A DNA stretch of 64,000 nucleotides from IMG/VR virus record IMGVR_UViG_3300044712_001937, positions 124,001 to 188,000 of that record. One strand, 5' to 3'. Source of the stretch: a virus. The notes beneath the pieces were generated by a model. It saw only the letters and a program-made list of their open reading frames with translations. It searched no databases and was not told the DNA's origin. The translations under genes and the position numbers were made by a program. Below, one piece after another: positions 9,379 to 16,225 of the stretch (the stretch's first letter is position 1; every line of letters starts with the position of its first letter).

Positions 9379-11247
9379 TCACTTCTTTACTTTTATTTTA
9401 CATAATTTACTAAAATTGTTACTATCCATTGTTTCCGTATATGTTTTACTATCTATTTCTTGATTTTCAATATTTAATATCTGCCAAAATATATTACGTA
9501 CACGAGTTTGTTTATTTTCTGTAATTGTTATTATAATTTTATTTCCATTTTTTTCATAAATTGTGGAATTAATATGTTTTACATTTACAGAACTATAACT
9601 AATTTTTTGAGATACTGAAAATGTTGTATCTTGTATAGAAGGACTACTACCAGAAGTTTTAGAAGCATAAAGAGTATTACCATATAGACCCATATTTATC
9701 CTACTACCATTTGGTGTAGGTTCTAAAGAATAATCGTCTGAAGGGTTACCTGTATCTATACATGGACTTGTAACTAAATCTAAAGTCCATCCAGTACCAT
9801 TCCAATGTCCTGCTGTAGATTTTAAATGATAGTCTAATGTTACTGTATTTACAAACTGAGGATTTGATGAAATATTTCCTGTACCTGTAGGAATTGAAAA
9901 ACTATTATTATAAAAATCTGAATAGGTATTTGAAAATGTTCCGCTTGTTGGGTAACCCCTTACTTCATATCCATAGCTATTTGAACAATTACTTATTATC
10001 GAATTTGTAATTACATTTCCCACATCTGTCATTTCATAAGGAAACCAGATAAACCTACCAGACCCAATACTATCAAATACGCAATTTTTAATTACATTGT
10101 TATTTGCATTCCATATCTCAATCCCAGAAGCTGCCCCTACAAATAAACTATTAGATATAACATTACCGCTACAAGTCTGCACCCCTTCAGGACCTTCAAT
10201 AGTATTCTGTATAGTTATAGCATTTAAAGGTCTTAAAACTGTTATATTATCAAATTTATTATTATATGCTCCATCTCTAATATCTATACCTTGGCTCCAT
10301 CCCCCCGGTGCGTCTATTGTAGAAATTGCTGTACAATTTAAAAATACATTCCCATAAGATTCATGGGCAACATAAAAATACTCTCCCATATCATAGGCAG
10401 TGCAATTTATAATACTATCTCCTGTACTGTGCGGATTTGGATAAGAACCATTTTTATATTCATCTTTAATTCCAATACCATGCCCTGGTGCACCATATGT
10501 ATAAGGATGTAAATTATATGCCTGACAATTTCGGATAGTGGTATTTTGTACATCTTGTAAGTTTATATGATAATCAGAAGATTCATATACCCAACCCACA
10601 GCAAAACTTTTAGTATTTTCTACCAAACAATCATGGCTTTGTCTCACTATTAAATTTACCATTCCTGCATCAGTAACTGTACAATTCCTTATTGTACAAT
10701 TATATGAACCATGTATATAAAGTCCTACTCCATCAGAATTAACAAAACCATTGGTTGTAGTGTGTACATTTTCAAATGTTACATGATGGGTATTCCAAAC
10801 CCAGATACCAAATACAGCACCTTTAATAGCTATATTCTTAAAATCCACATAAGGTGTGAATGCATCTATAACATCTGCAGAACCATTTGCTCCCTGAATC
10901 ATAGGAATAAGATTCCAATTTATAGAATCGTTGATGCGTAAGAATGGATTATAGTTTGGATTAGGAGTGTCTCCGGGTATTTGATAATACCCTTGAAAAA
11001 CAATATGAGCATTTGCTGTACCCGTACCGCCAACCATAAAATTCTCGTTTTGGTATAAACCAGCCTTTATGAAAATTGTATCTCCTGCTGTCCTTCCGAT
11101 AGAATTAGCATAAGTTACTGTCAAAAATGGAGTACTTGTAGATAAACCATCATTAGAATTACTTCCAGTTTTAGCAACATAGTAATTTGTAGCGTTTATA
11201 ACTAAATTACTAAGTATAAGAAATATTGAAATTATTACTTTCTTCAT
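9379..11247 (-). CDS. Right-handed parallel beta-helix protein with signal peptide
   Basis: 622 residues from the chosen ATG. A lipophilic start (MKKVIISIFLILSNLVINA) looks like a Sec signal peptide. It is followed by a DUF1565-like opening (YYVAKTGSNSNDGLS) and many short repeats with N-C-T/N-x-I patterns typical of pectate-lyase-type beta-helices, as in tailspikes and secreted polysaccharide-binding proteins. The frame extends to an ATG at 11268 inside the upstream gene; the inner ATG starts 4 nt after that gene's stop and gives the clean signal peptide. The region is richer in G+C than its surroundings, suggesting recent acquisition. Confidence 0.7.
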   Translation of the reverse strand: MKKVIISIFLILSNLVINATNYYVAKTGSNSNDGLSTSTPFLTVTYANSIGRTAGDTIFIKAGLYQNENFMVGGTGTANAHIVFQGYYQIPGDTPNPNYNPFLRINDSINWNLIPMIQGANGSADVIDAFTPYVDFKNIAIKGAVFGIWVWNTHHVTFENVHTTTNGFVNSDGVGLYIHGSYNCTIRNCTVTDAGMVNLIVRQSHDCLVENTKSFAVGWVYESSDYHINLQDVQNTTIRNCQAYNLHPYTYGAPGHGIGIKDEYKNGSYPNPHSTGDSIINCTAYDMGEYFYVAHESYGNVFLNCTAISTIDAPGGWSQGIDIRDGAYNNKFDNITVLRPLNAITIQNTIEGPEGVQTCSGNVISNSLFVGAASGIEIWNANNNVIKNCVFDSIGSGRFIWFPYEMTDVGNVITNSIISNCSNSYGYEVRGYPTSGTFSNTYSDFYNNSFSIPTGTGNISSNPQFVNTVTLDYHLKSTAGHWNGTGWTLDLVTSPCIDTGNPSDDYSLEPTPNGSRINMGLYGNTLYASKTSGSSPSIQDTTFSVSQKISYSSVNVKHINSTIYEKNGNKIIITITENKQTRVRNIFWQILNIENQEIDSKTYTETMDSNNFSKLCKIKVKK

Positions 11248-11251
11248 ATTA

Positions 11252-12400
11252 TTATGGAATTGGAACATTTAAAACTCCCCAACTTGTACCGTTACTTTCA
11301 CATGTATAAATTTTACCATCACTGCTATCCCTAATACTTCTTCTAGCACCAGCTCCAGCAGTAGCTGCACTACCCAAACAACTAGCATTTGCAACTTCAG
11401 CTTGTGTAGGCGTATTATCAGTTAGTGTACAAGATTTCTGATTTTGTACTATATTTTCTGGAACGTATGTAACTCCATTTAAATAGATTGCTGTTGTTGC
11501 AGTAGTAGTCCCCTCTCTTATAGCTATTGCAGTTAATGTAGTATCTTTTTCTTCTGTTTCTCTGTCCCAAGTCCCAAAAAATAAATAGTGAGATTTAGTT
11601 GAATAAAACCCAGCGTGATTTCCAATACCTACATTATCACTTCCTGAAGCATTATTATATAAAGCATAAGTACCTACTGCTGTATTTCTATTTCCAGAAA
11701 CAGCAACGCCTAATGCTCCCAATCCTATTCCTACATTAGAAGCCCCGTATGCTGCCCATCCACCAATAGTAGACCTACCAATAGCCACATTGTCATCTGC
11801 TCCATTTAAATATATTAAAGCATTTGTTCCTATACCTACATTGTTATTTCCAGTAGAATTTGCATTTAATGCATTAGTTCCTAATTTAACATTAGTTCCT
11901 GAAGTTCCACCACCTCCATAAGTTTGAGCAATAGATATAGCTCTCCCTACAGTTACCATGCAACTGTCGTCTAAAACTACACCTTTATAGATTTGGTTTG
12001 CTACAATGGTGTCATTGCTTAATGAATCTGTATTAATAATATAAGTTAAAGTATCATTTTTACCCCATCTTGTAGTGTCTTGTACTGTAACATTTGATAA
12101 AATTGGGTTACCCTCTCCGGTAATTGACCAGCTTCTATTTATGGTTAAATCTTGTGATACTCCATTTATAGTAATTGTTCTGGATGTTGGTACAAATAAA
12201 TGCCAAATATTTCTAATATAATTTAATAATCTTTTATCATTTCTACCTACAATTTTATTATTACTTTTTACAACACTATTTGTAAATTGATTGGAAGAAA
12301 TAGTATCCATTCTTCCAATAAGAGTATCTGAACTAATTGTTTGTGCTTCCAATTGAAGACTTGTGAAAAATATAAAAATTAATATTAATAGTTTTTTCAT
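11252..12400 (-). CDS. YadA-like head-repeat fibre/adhesin with signal peptide
   Basis: 382 residues. A signal peptide (MKKLLILIFIFFTSLQLEAQ) is followed by a central block of NxxVGxxAL-type repeats (NVGIGTNAL, NTAVGTYAL, NVGIGNHAG), the left-handed beta-roll head of trimeric adhesins, which also occurs in phage tail fibres. The C-terminus has SDGKIYTCESNGTSW, seen in fibre tips. Part of the minus-strand trio 9379-13010. A signal peptide on a tail fibre is unusual and may mean the protein is exported or came from a host surface gene. Confidence 0.7.
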   Translation of the reverse strand: MKKLLILIFIFFTSLQLEAQTISSDTLIGRMDTISSNQFTNSVVKSNNKIVGRNDKRLLNYIRNIWHLFVPTSRTITINGVSQDLTINRSWSITGEGNPILSNVTVQDTTRWGKNDTLTYIINTDSLSNDTIVANQIYKGVVLDDSCMVTVGRAISIAQTYGGGGTSGTNVKLGTNALNANSTGNNNVGIGTNALIYLNGADDNVAIGRSTIGGWAAYGASNVGIGLGALGVAVSGNRNTAVGTYALYNNASGSDNVGIGNHAGFYSTKSHYLFFGTWDRETEEKDTTLTAIAIREGTTTATTAIYLNGVTYVPENIVQNQKSCTLTDNTPTQAEVANASCLGSAATAGAGARRSIRDSSDGKIYTCESNGTSWGVLNVPIP

Positions 12401-12410
12401 ATGAATAATT

Positions 12411-13010
12411 TTATAATGATAAATTTTTTATTAAATAATAAATAATCCCATTTCCATGTTTAATGAATTCAATTAAATTATAATTTCCTGAAGTATTATC
12501 AATATCTGATGATAATACATCTTGAATCATACCTGAAAATGTAATTTCAGAACCATTTGCTCTTATAATTAAACTTGCTTTTCCACCAATTATAGTATCA
12601 TTAGAACCACTAATAACTAAAGCACTTACTTGATTATATGTATTATAGTATGTTCCTGAATATTTGTCAAGTTTTACTCCATTAACTGGATTATAATTTA
12701 AATTAGTTATTGGTTTAGAATTTCCAATATCTATAATTTGCTGTGTTGTAAGTCCAGTAGAAACACCACTAATTGGAATATATGCTGCTTTCCATTTATT
12801 TGTTTGACTATCCCATACATAAAACGAGTCAGTATCTCCTATTACAGCATACCAACCATCTAATCCTTCATTATAATTAGATTCTAATTCTGTTTTTGTG
12901 TTAAAAAAACCTTTATATTTTTCACTATTATTATCTAATGTATAAACACCTGTTTTTAAATATTGTCTATAAGCATTTTTAGATAAATTATCAAAATTAT
13001 TTGTTGACAT
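12411..13010 (-). CDS. Probable tail fibre or virion accessory protein
   Basis: 199 residues, first gene of the minus-strand fibre block. The segment GLDGWYAVIGDTDSFYVWDSQTNKW resembles short beta-rich modules repeated in phage fibre and baseplate proteins. No enzyme motif is seen. An AGTATTTAT box lies 17 nt upstream, as for other late-type genes here. Function is inferred from position. Confidence 0.55.
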   Translation of the reverse strand: MSTNNFDNLSKNAYRQYLKTGVYTLDNNSEKYKGFFNTKTELESNYNEGLDGWYAVIGDTDSFYVWDSQTNKWKAAYIPISGVSTGLTTQQIIDIGNSKPITNLNYNPVNGVKLDKYSGTYYNTYNQVSALVISGSNDTIIGGKASLIIRANGSEITFSGMIQDVLSSDIDNTSGNYNLIEFIKHGNGIIYYLIKNLSL

Positions 13011-13027
13011 ATTATAATGTTTTAATA

Positions 13028-13036
13028 ATAAATACT
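13028..13036 (-). promoter_or_regulatory. AGTATTTAT late-type promoter box
   Basis: AGTATTTAT on the minus strand, 17 nt before the ATG at 13010; one of the fixed-distance copies described in the findings. Confidence 0.5.
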
Positions 13037-13139
13037 TTTAATTTAAAAAAAATAGATATAATAAATATATATTTAAAATAAATTTATCTTACATTAAATC
13101 AATATTTTAAATATTTTTTTAAAAAAATATTTAAAAAAA

Positions 13140-13171
13140 TTTGGAGGATATTGAAACTTTTTTTATATTTG
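13140..13171 (+). promoter_or_regulatory. Host-type promoter TTTG-N20-TATATTTG ahead of the tRNA array
   Basis: TTTG at 13140-13143, 20 nt, TATATTTG at 13164-13171. This matches the Bacteroidetes primary-sigma pattern (TTTG, about 19-21 nt, TAnnTTTG) and would fire into the tRNA array. Confidence 0.7.
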
Positions 13172-13214
13172 CAGAGTATTTAAATGAAACGAAAATAATA
13201 AAAAATATTTAGAG

Positions 13215-13340
13215 ATGAAAACAACGGTATCAAGTAGAACAATTTCTATATCGACTTCAATTAGTCGCAATGGAAATTCTATATTTTGTTCAAATTTTGG
13301 AGGCAGAAGTAGAAATGATATCGGGTTATTGTTTTCATAA
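13215..13340 (+). CDS. Small ORF, possible leader peptide of the tRNA operon
   Basis: 41 codons from ATG to TAA, rich in Ser, Arg and Ile. It lies 44 nt downstream of the host-type promoter and 30 nt before a terminator hairpin, an arrangement seen in leader peptides. Not recognised; it may be only transcribed leader sequence. Confidence 0.3.
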   Translation: MKTTVSSRTISISTSISRNGNSIFCSNFGGRSRNDIGLLFS

Positions 13341-13369
13341 GTTATGTGAACTTTGAAAATTAAACGAGA

Positions 13370-13398
13370 AACCCGATTCGAAAGATTCGGGTTTTTTT
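13370..13398 (+). terminator. Terminator or attenuator before the first tRNA
   Basis: AACCCGA and TCGGGTT arms, 10-nt loop, then seven T. It stands between the promoter at 13140 and the first tRNA, so read-through would control tRNA expression. Confidence 0.65.
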
Positions 13399-13438
13399 GT
13401 TTTAAGTTAGTTATGTTCTTTGACATGCTGGGAAATTT

Positions 13439-13524
13439 GTCGGGTTGCGTGAGTGGTCGAAACGGGGGTTCTGCAAAAGCTCTATTCCGAAAGGTACACA
13501 TTGGTTCAAATCCAATACCCGACT
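13439..13524 (+). tRNA. tRNA-Cys (GCA) with long variable arm
   Basis: Acceptor GTCGGGT/ACCCGAC is perfect, the anticodon loop is CTGCAAA, the T-arm ATTGG/CCAAT. The U73 discriminator supports cysteine. The variable region is 17 nt instead of 4-5. CCA is not encoded. Confidence 0.75.
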
Positions 13525-13530
13525 CAATAT

Positions 13531-13618
13531 TCTTGGGTTGCTTTAGTTGGTCGAAAAGTCCAGACTGTTAATCTGGTGAGATTTATCTCCATCATAGGTT
13601 CGAATCCTATCCCAAGAG
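13531..13618 (+). tRNA. tRNA-Asn (GTT) with long variable arm
   Basis: Perfect acceptor TCTTGGG/CCCAAGA, anticodon stem CCAGA/TCTGG with loop CTGTTAA, T-arm ATAGG/CCTAT, G73 as in tRNA-Asn. The 17-nt variable region can form GAGA-TTTA-TCTC. A second, normal tRNA-Asn(GTT) lies at 17589. Confidence 0.8.
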
Positions 13619-13662
13619 CAGTAATTTATTTATTAATATTTAGGTCGTTTGTTCGAATATAA

Positions 13663-13671
13663 AGTATTTAT
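13663..13671 (+). promoter_or_regulatory. AGTATTTAT late-type promoter box
   Basis: 16 nt before the ATG of the HNH gene at 13688. Confidence 0.5.
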
Positions 13672-13687
13672 ATTAAATATTTAATAT

Positions 13688-14272
13688 ATGAGTAATTTAA
13701 AAAATAATATCTTAAAATTAAGAGATGAAGGTAAAACATATAGTGAAATAAGTAAATTATTAAATTGTGCAAAAAGTACGATTTCTTATTATTGTAAATT
13801 ATATGGAAAATCAACTATTATTAGCAATAAAATAAATAATAGTGATATTTTATTATTTCAAGAGTTATATGATAATTATCATTCAGTTAATAAAGTTGCA
13901 TTTATTACAAATAGGTCTAAATCTACAATTTTAAAATATGTTAAAACTATAAAAAGAAATAAACAAACGTATGATGAAATAAAAAAAAATAACATTAAAT
14001 ATGTTAATAACTTTAGAAAAAGATTGAAAATAAAATCAGTTGATTATAAGGGCGGAAAATGTATTAAATGTGGTTATAATAAATGTATAGCAGCATTAGA
14101 ATTTCATCATAGAAATCCAAATAATAAAGATTTTGAAATTTCATCATCAAAAATTTTATCTTGGAATAAAATAAAAATTGAATTAGATAAATGTGATTTA
14201 GTTTGTAGTAATTGTCATAAAGAAATTCATTGGGATGTATCCCCTCTGCCTGATAAGCAGTTGGAAGGGTAA
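13688..14272 (+). CDS. HNH homing endonuclease with N-terminal helix-turn-helix
   Basis: 194 residues. An HTH-like start (LRDEGKTYSEISKLLNCAKSTISYYC) is followed by a second similar helix pair and an HNH domain: CIKCGYNKCIAALEFHHRNPNNKDF...CDLVCSNCHKEIH. The last dozen residues are read from the following tRNA-like sequence, so the gene and the tRNA overlap by about 42 nt. It sits between tRNA genes, a common homing site. Confidence 0.8.
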   Translation: MSNLKNNILKLRDEGKTYSEISKLLNCAKSTISYYCKLYGKSTIISNKINNSDILLFQELYDNYHSVNKVAFITNRSKSTILKYVKTIKRNKQTYDEIKKNNIKYVNNFRKRLKIKSVDYKGGKCIKCGYNKCIAALEFHHRNPNNKDFEISSSKILSWNKIKIELDKCDLVCSNCHKEIHWDVSPLPDKQLEG

Positions 14273-14308
14273 TTTGGTTACATAAGGGTTCAATTCCCTT
14301 CTTCCCAA
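14231..14308 (+). tRNA. tRNA-Ile (GAT)-like, D-arm missing
   Basis: The anticodon arm CTGC-CTGATAA-GCAG, T-arm AAGGG/CCCTT and A73 are clear. The acceptor TGGGATG/CTTCCCA has one mismatch, and only about 7 nt stand where a D-arm should be. The 23-nt stretch after the anticodon arm includes GTAA-TTTGG-TTAC, which looks like a displaced D-arm. It may be a decayed or rearranged tRNA. Confidence 0.4.
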
Positions 14309-14317
14309 CTAAAATAT

Positions 14318-14400
14318 AGTGACGTGGATGAATGGTTTAGTCACCAGTCTGATACACTGGATTCTTAGGAATAATATGGGTTCGAATCCCATCGTCACTA
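14318..14400 (+). tRNA. tRNA-Ile (GAT) with long variable arm
   Basis: Acceptor AGTGACG/CGTCACT perfect, anticodon stem CCAGT/ACTGG with loop CTGATAC, T-arm ATGGG/CCCAT, A73. The 15-nt variable region forms ATTC-TTAG-GAAT. Confidence 0.7.
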
Positions 14401-14434
14401 CAATATTTAATAATAAATATTATGATATTAAATA

Positions 14435-14443
14435 AGTATTTAT
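14435..14443 (+). promoter_or_regulatory. AGTATTTAT late-type promoter box
   Basis: 14 nt before the ATG at 14458. Confidence 0.45.
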
Positions 14444-14457
14444 TATAAAATTTATTT

Positions 14458-14757
14458 ATGAAAAATATTAAATCAAAACAAAGACTATTTGAAGTTATTC
14501 AAAAAATAGATGACACTTATAAATCTAAAGAAATTCTTAATGAAACTAAAGCTTTTGGCAAATTAAGAAAATTAAATAAAAATTTATACGATGATACTAT
14601 TAATTTGGAAGAAAAAATTGGTGAAAATGTATTAAATTTAATTAAAGATTCTATTGAAAAAAATAATTTAAAATATAAAAATGATGAAGAACGTAAATTG
14701 GTATATCTTATAATTTTAGATTTGATTCTTAGTCGTTTTTTAGATAAAACAGAATAA
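14458..14757 (+). CDS. Hypothetical helical protein inside the tRNA array
   Basis: 99 residues, Lys/Glu/Leu-rich and predicted largely alpha-helical; not recognised. It lies between tRNA-Ile and tRNA-Ser with its own AGTATTTAT box. Confidence 0.6.
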   Translation: MKNIKSKQRLFEVIQKIDDTYKSKEILNETKAFGKLRKLNKNLYDDTINLEEKIGENVLNLIKDSIEKNNLKYKNDEERKLVYLIILDLILSRFLDKTE

Positions 14758-14762
14758 CAATT

Positions 14763-14853
14763 GGAAAGTTACCCAAGTTGGTGAAGGGGACACACTGCTA
14801 ACGTGTTAGGTCATCTAATAAATGGCGCAAGAGTTCGAGTCTCTTACTTTCCG
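14763..14853 (+). tRNA. tRNA-Ser (GCT)
   Basis: Acceptor GGAAAGT/ACTTTCC, loop CTGCTAA, long variable arm as expected for serine, T-arm AAGAG/CTCTT, G73. The innermost anticodon-stem pair is A-C. Confidence 0.8.
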
Positions 14854-14871
14854 CATTTGGTTTTTGGGTCT

Positions 14872-14923
14872 ACTCCCGTGCTCAAGGATATCAAAAAATA
14901 TTTGTTAACGGGAGTCCTTGGAG
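14872..14923 (+). other. Structured tRNA spacer with pseudoknot potential
   Basis: ACTCCCGT (14872-14879) pairs perfectly with ACGGGAGT (14908-14915). The loop segment CTCAAGG (14881-14887) can pair with CCTTGGAG (14916-14923), which overlaps the next tRNA's acceptor. Such a pseudoknot could control tRNA processing; this is inference. Confidence 0.35.
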
Positions 14924-15074
14924 AATTGGCAGAGTTGTTTAATGCGATGGTCTGGTTCAATATGATTGATTAAGGGTGAACTCCTTAGTCTTTTGCTCAT
15001 GAACGAAAACTATTGTTGCAAAGTAGAGAAGCAAATATTGAAAGCAACCAGAGGTTCGAAACCTTTATTCTCCA
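14920..15074 (+). tRNA. Interrupted tRNA (155 nt), anticodon not assigned
   Basis: A perfect acceptor GGAGAAT/ATTCTCC, a Ser/Leu-like D-arm and a T-arm with TTCGAAA enclose an interior about 80 nt too long. CTGGTT/AACCAG closes the extra part, which contains the hairpin GATTAAGG-loop-CCTTAGTC and the motifs TTGCAA, AGAGAAG and AAATATTGA shared with the interrupted tRNA at 40723-40939. It may carry a small intron or a giant variable arm. Confidence 0.5.
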
Positions 15075-15081
15075 CAAAAAT

Positions 15082-15168
15082 GGAAGATTGTCCGAGTGGT
15101 TTATGGAGGCGGTCTTGAAAACCGTTGTGCCCTAAAAAGCACCGTAGGTTCGAATCCTACATCTTCCG
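15082..15168 (+). tRNA. tRNA-Ser (TGA)
   Basis: Acceptor GGAAGAT/ATCTTCC, loop CTTGAAA, class II variable arm with GTGC/GCAC, T-arm GTAGG/CCTAC, G73. Confidence 0.92.
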
Positions 15169-15245
15169 CAATAGAATCCCTTAAATAAGTAGTTGGTGTT
15201 GCCCCGTTACTGATGAGGATATTTGGGATAGTGTACGGGTTCTTT

Positions 15246-15328
15246 GGAAAGTAGCACTCAATGGTGAGTAACAAGGCTTGAACCCTTGGCTATCCTCCGG
15301 GGTAAGCGTTCGATTCGTTTACTTTCCG
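15246..15328 (+). tRNA. tRNA-Ser (TGA), divergent second copy
   Basis: Acceptor GGAAAGT/ACTTTCC, anticodon stem CAAGG/CCTTG with loop CTTGAAC, 15-nt variable arm, T-arm AAGCG/CGTTT, G73. The D-arm is short (CTC/GAG). Confidence 0.6.
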
Positions 15329-15330
15329 CA

Positions 15331-15582
15331 CTTAAGTTGAATTTGCAGTTCAATTTAATATATGAATAGATAAGAACAATAGTATCTGCAAACTGCTATA
15401 AGTGTGTTTGTTCATATTGAATCCTTGCTTGCTTGGGACGCTGCTTCTAATGTTCAGTTGGGGTATTAAAATGCATCCGTGATTGACAACACGGAAACAA
15501 TAAAAATATCTTCCGAGACATTATCATGTTCGCAATAACATGTGGAATGCGTGAGTATAAGGCTCACACAAGGATTAAATCT
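15331..15582 (+). ncRNA. Structured noncoding island inside the tRNA array
   Basis: No ORF. Helices seen by eye: a long-range pair AATCCTTG (15420-15427) with CAAGGATT (15569-15576) enclosing TCCGTG/CACGGA (15476/15490), CATGTT/AACATG (15525/15537) and GTGAG/CTCAC (15551/15563); upstream GAACAA/TTGTTC (15374/15408). TGCAAACTGCTA and ATATTGA recall motifs in the interrupted tRNA at 40.8 kb. Function unknown. Confidence 0.45.
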
Positions 15583-15654
15583 GGTGACGTAGCTGAGTTG
15601 GTTTAGCGATGCCCTGAAAAGGCATAGAGGTCGGTTCGATTCCGACAGTCACCA
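15583..15654 (+). tRNA. tRNA-Phe (GAA)
   Basis: Acceptor GGTGACG/AGTCACC (one mismatch), anticodon stem ATGCC/GGCAT with loop CTGAAAA, normal 4-5-nt variable loop, T-arm GTCGG/CCGAC, A73. Confidence 0.9.
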
Positions 15655-15660
15655 CAATTA

Positions 15661-15818
15661 AAATCTGGTCACATAAGTGTATGTCCTAACCAGAAATACA
15701 TAACCTCATTAGCAGGGAGTATCTTAGTTTGGGCAACTAAGAATGTGAAAATAAAAATAGGTCGGGTTGCAGGTGGCGCAATTTGGCTAACTGTCTCACA
15801 AGGCATCCTATATAATAT
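15661..15818 (+). other. Structured spacer with a tRNA remnant
   Basis: No gene. Hairpins TCTGGT/ACCAGA and TCTTAGTT/AACTAAGA are followed by a D-arm-like and a CTCACAA anticodon-loop-like sequence without a T-arm, as if a tRNA-Val had decayed. Confidence 0.3.
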
Positions 15819-15891
15819 GGAGATATAGCAAAGATGGTCTATGCAACGGACTGAAAATCCGAGGATACTGGCTCGATACCAGTTATCTCCA
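15819..15891 (+). tRNA. tRNA-Phe (GAA), second copy
   Basis: Acceptor GGAGATA/TATCTCC perfect, CGGA/TCCG anticodon stem with loop CTGAAAA, T-arm ACTGG/CCAGT with the unusual loop CTCGATA, A73. Confidence 0.75.
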
Positions 15892-15902
15892 CAAAATAAT
15901 TT

Positions 15903-15974
15903 GCGAGTGTAGCACAACGGTTAGTGCGCCAGACTTCCAATCTGGGGATGTGGGTTCGATTCCCTTCACTCGCT
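15903..15974 (+). tRNA. tRNA-Gly (TCC)
   Basis: Acceptor GCGAGTG/CACTCGC, stem CCAGA/TCTGG with loop CTTCCAA, U73 as in bacterial glycine tRNAs. Confidence 0.92.
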
Positions 15975-15979
15975 CATTT

Positions 15980-16051
15980 GAAGCTATAGTTTAATTGGAT
16001 AGAATGTCCCCAGCAAAGGGGTTGGTATAAGTTCGAGTCTTGTTGGCTTCA
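15980..16051 (+). tRNA. tRNA of uncertain anticodon (GCA frame, A33)
   Basis: Acceptor GAAGCTA/TGGCTTC, D-arm and T-arm (ATAAG/CTTGT) are tRNA-like. The best anticodon stem gives loop CAGCAAA, placing GCA at 34-36 but with A instead of the near-universal U33. A73 is present. It may be defective or have a 6-nt loop. Confidence 0.5.
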
Positions 16052-16103
16052 CAATAGGTCTGAGGGAGTCCTTTGAAGGTATAAATAACCTGTCCCTCTC
16101 CAC

Positions 16104-16176
16104 GCAATAGTAGCATAGCGGTTAGTGTATCTGCCTACCACGCAGAATTTCGTGAGTTCGAGTCTCACCTATTGCT
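16104..16176 (+). tRNA. tRNA-Gly (ACC)
   Basis: Acceptor GCAATAG/CTATTGC, perfect TCTGC/GCAGA stem with loop CTACCAC, T-arm GTGAG/CTCAC, U73. The anticodon ACC with A34 is rare; glycine tRNAs normally have G34 (GCC). Confidence 0.85.
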
Positions 16177-16199
16177 CTCGGTCGTTTTTTGTACTTCTC

Positions 16200-16208
16200 A
16201 GTATTTAT
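16200..16208 (+). promoter_or_regulatory. AGTATTTAT late-type promoter box
   Basis: 17 nt before the GIY-YIG gene ATG at 16226. Confidence 0.5.
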
Positions 16209-16225
16209 ATTGAAAAGTACAAATT

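Noticed and set aside
13439-14400. Long-variable-arm tRNAs read as Ser, Leu or Tyr tRNAs with changed anticodons
   Set aside because: Discriminator bases and anticodons agree with Cys, Asn and Ile.
15200-15260. CTGATGAG followed by GGAAAG, reminiscent of a hammerhead ribozyme core
   Set aside because: The required stem II between the two conserved boxes does not form, and the second box belongs to a tRNA acceptor.
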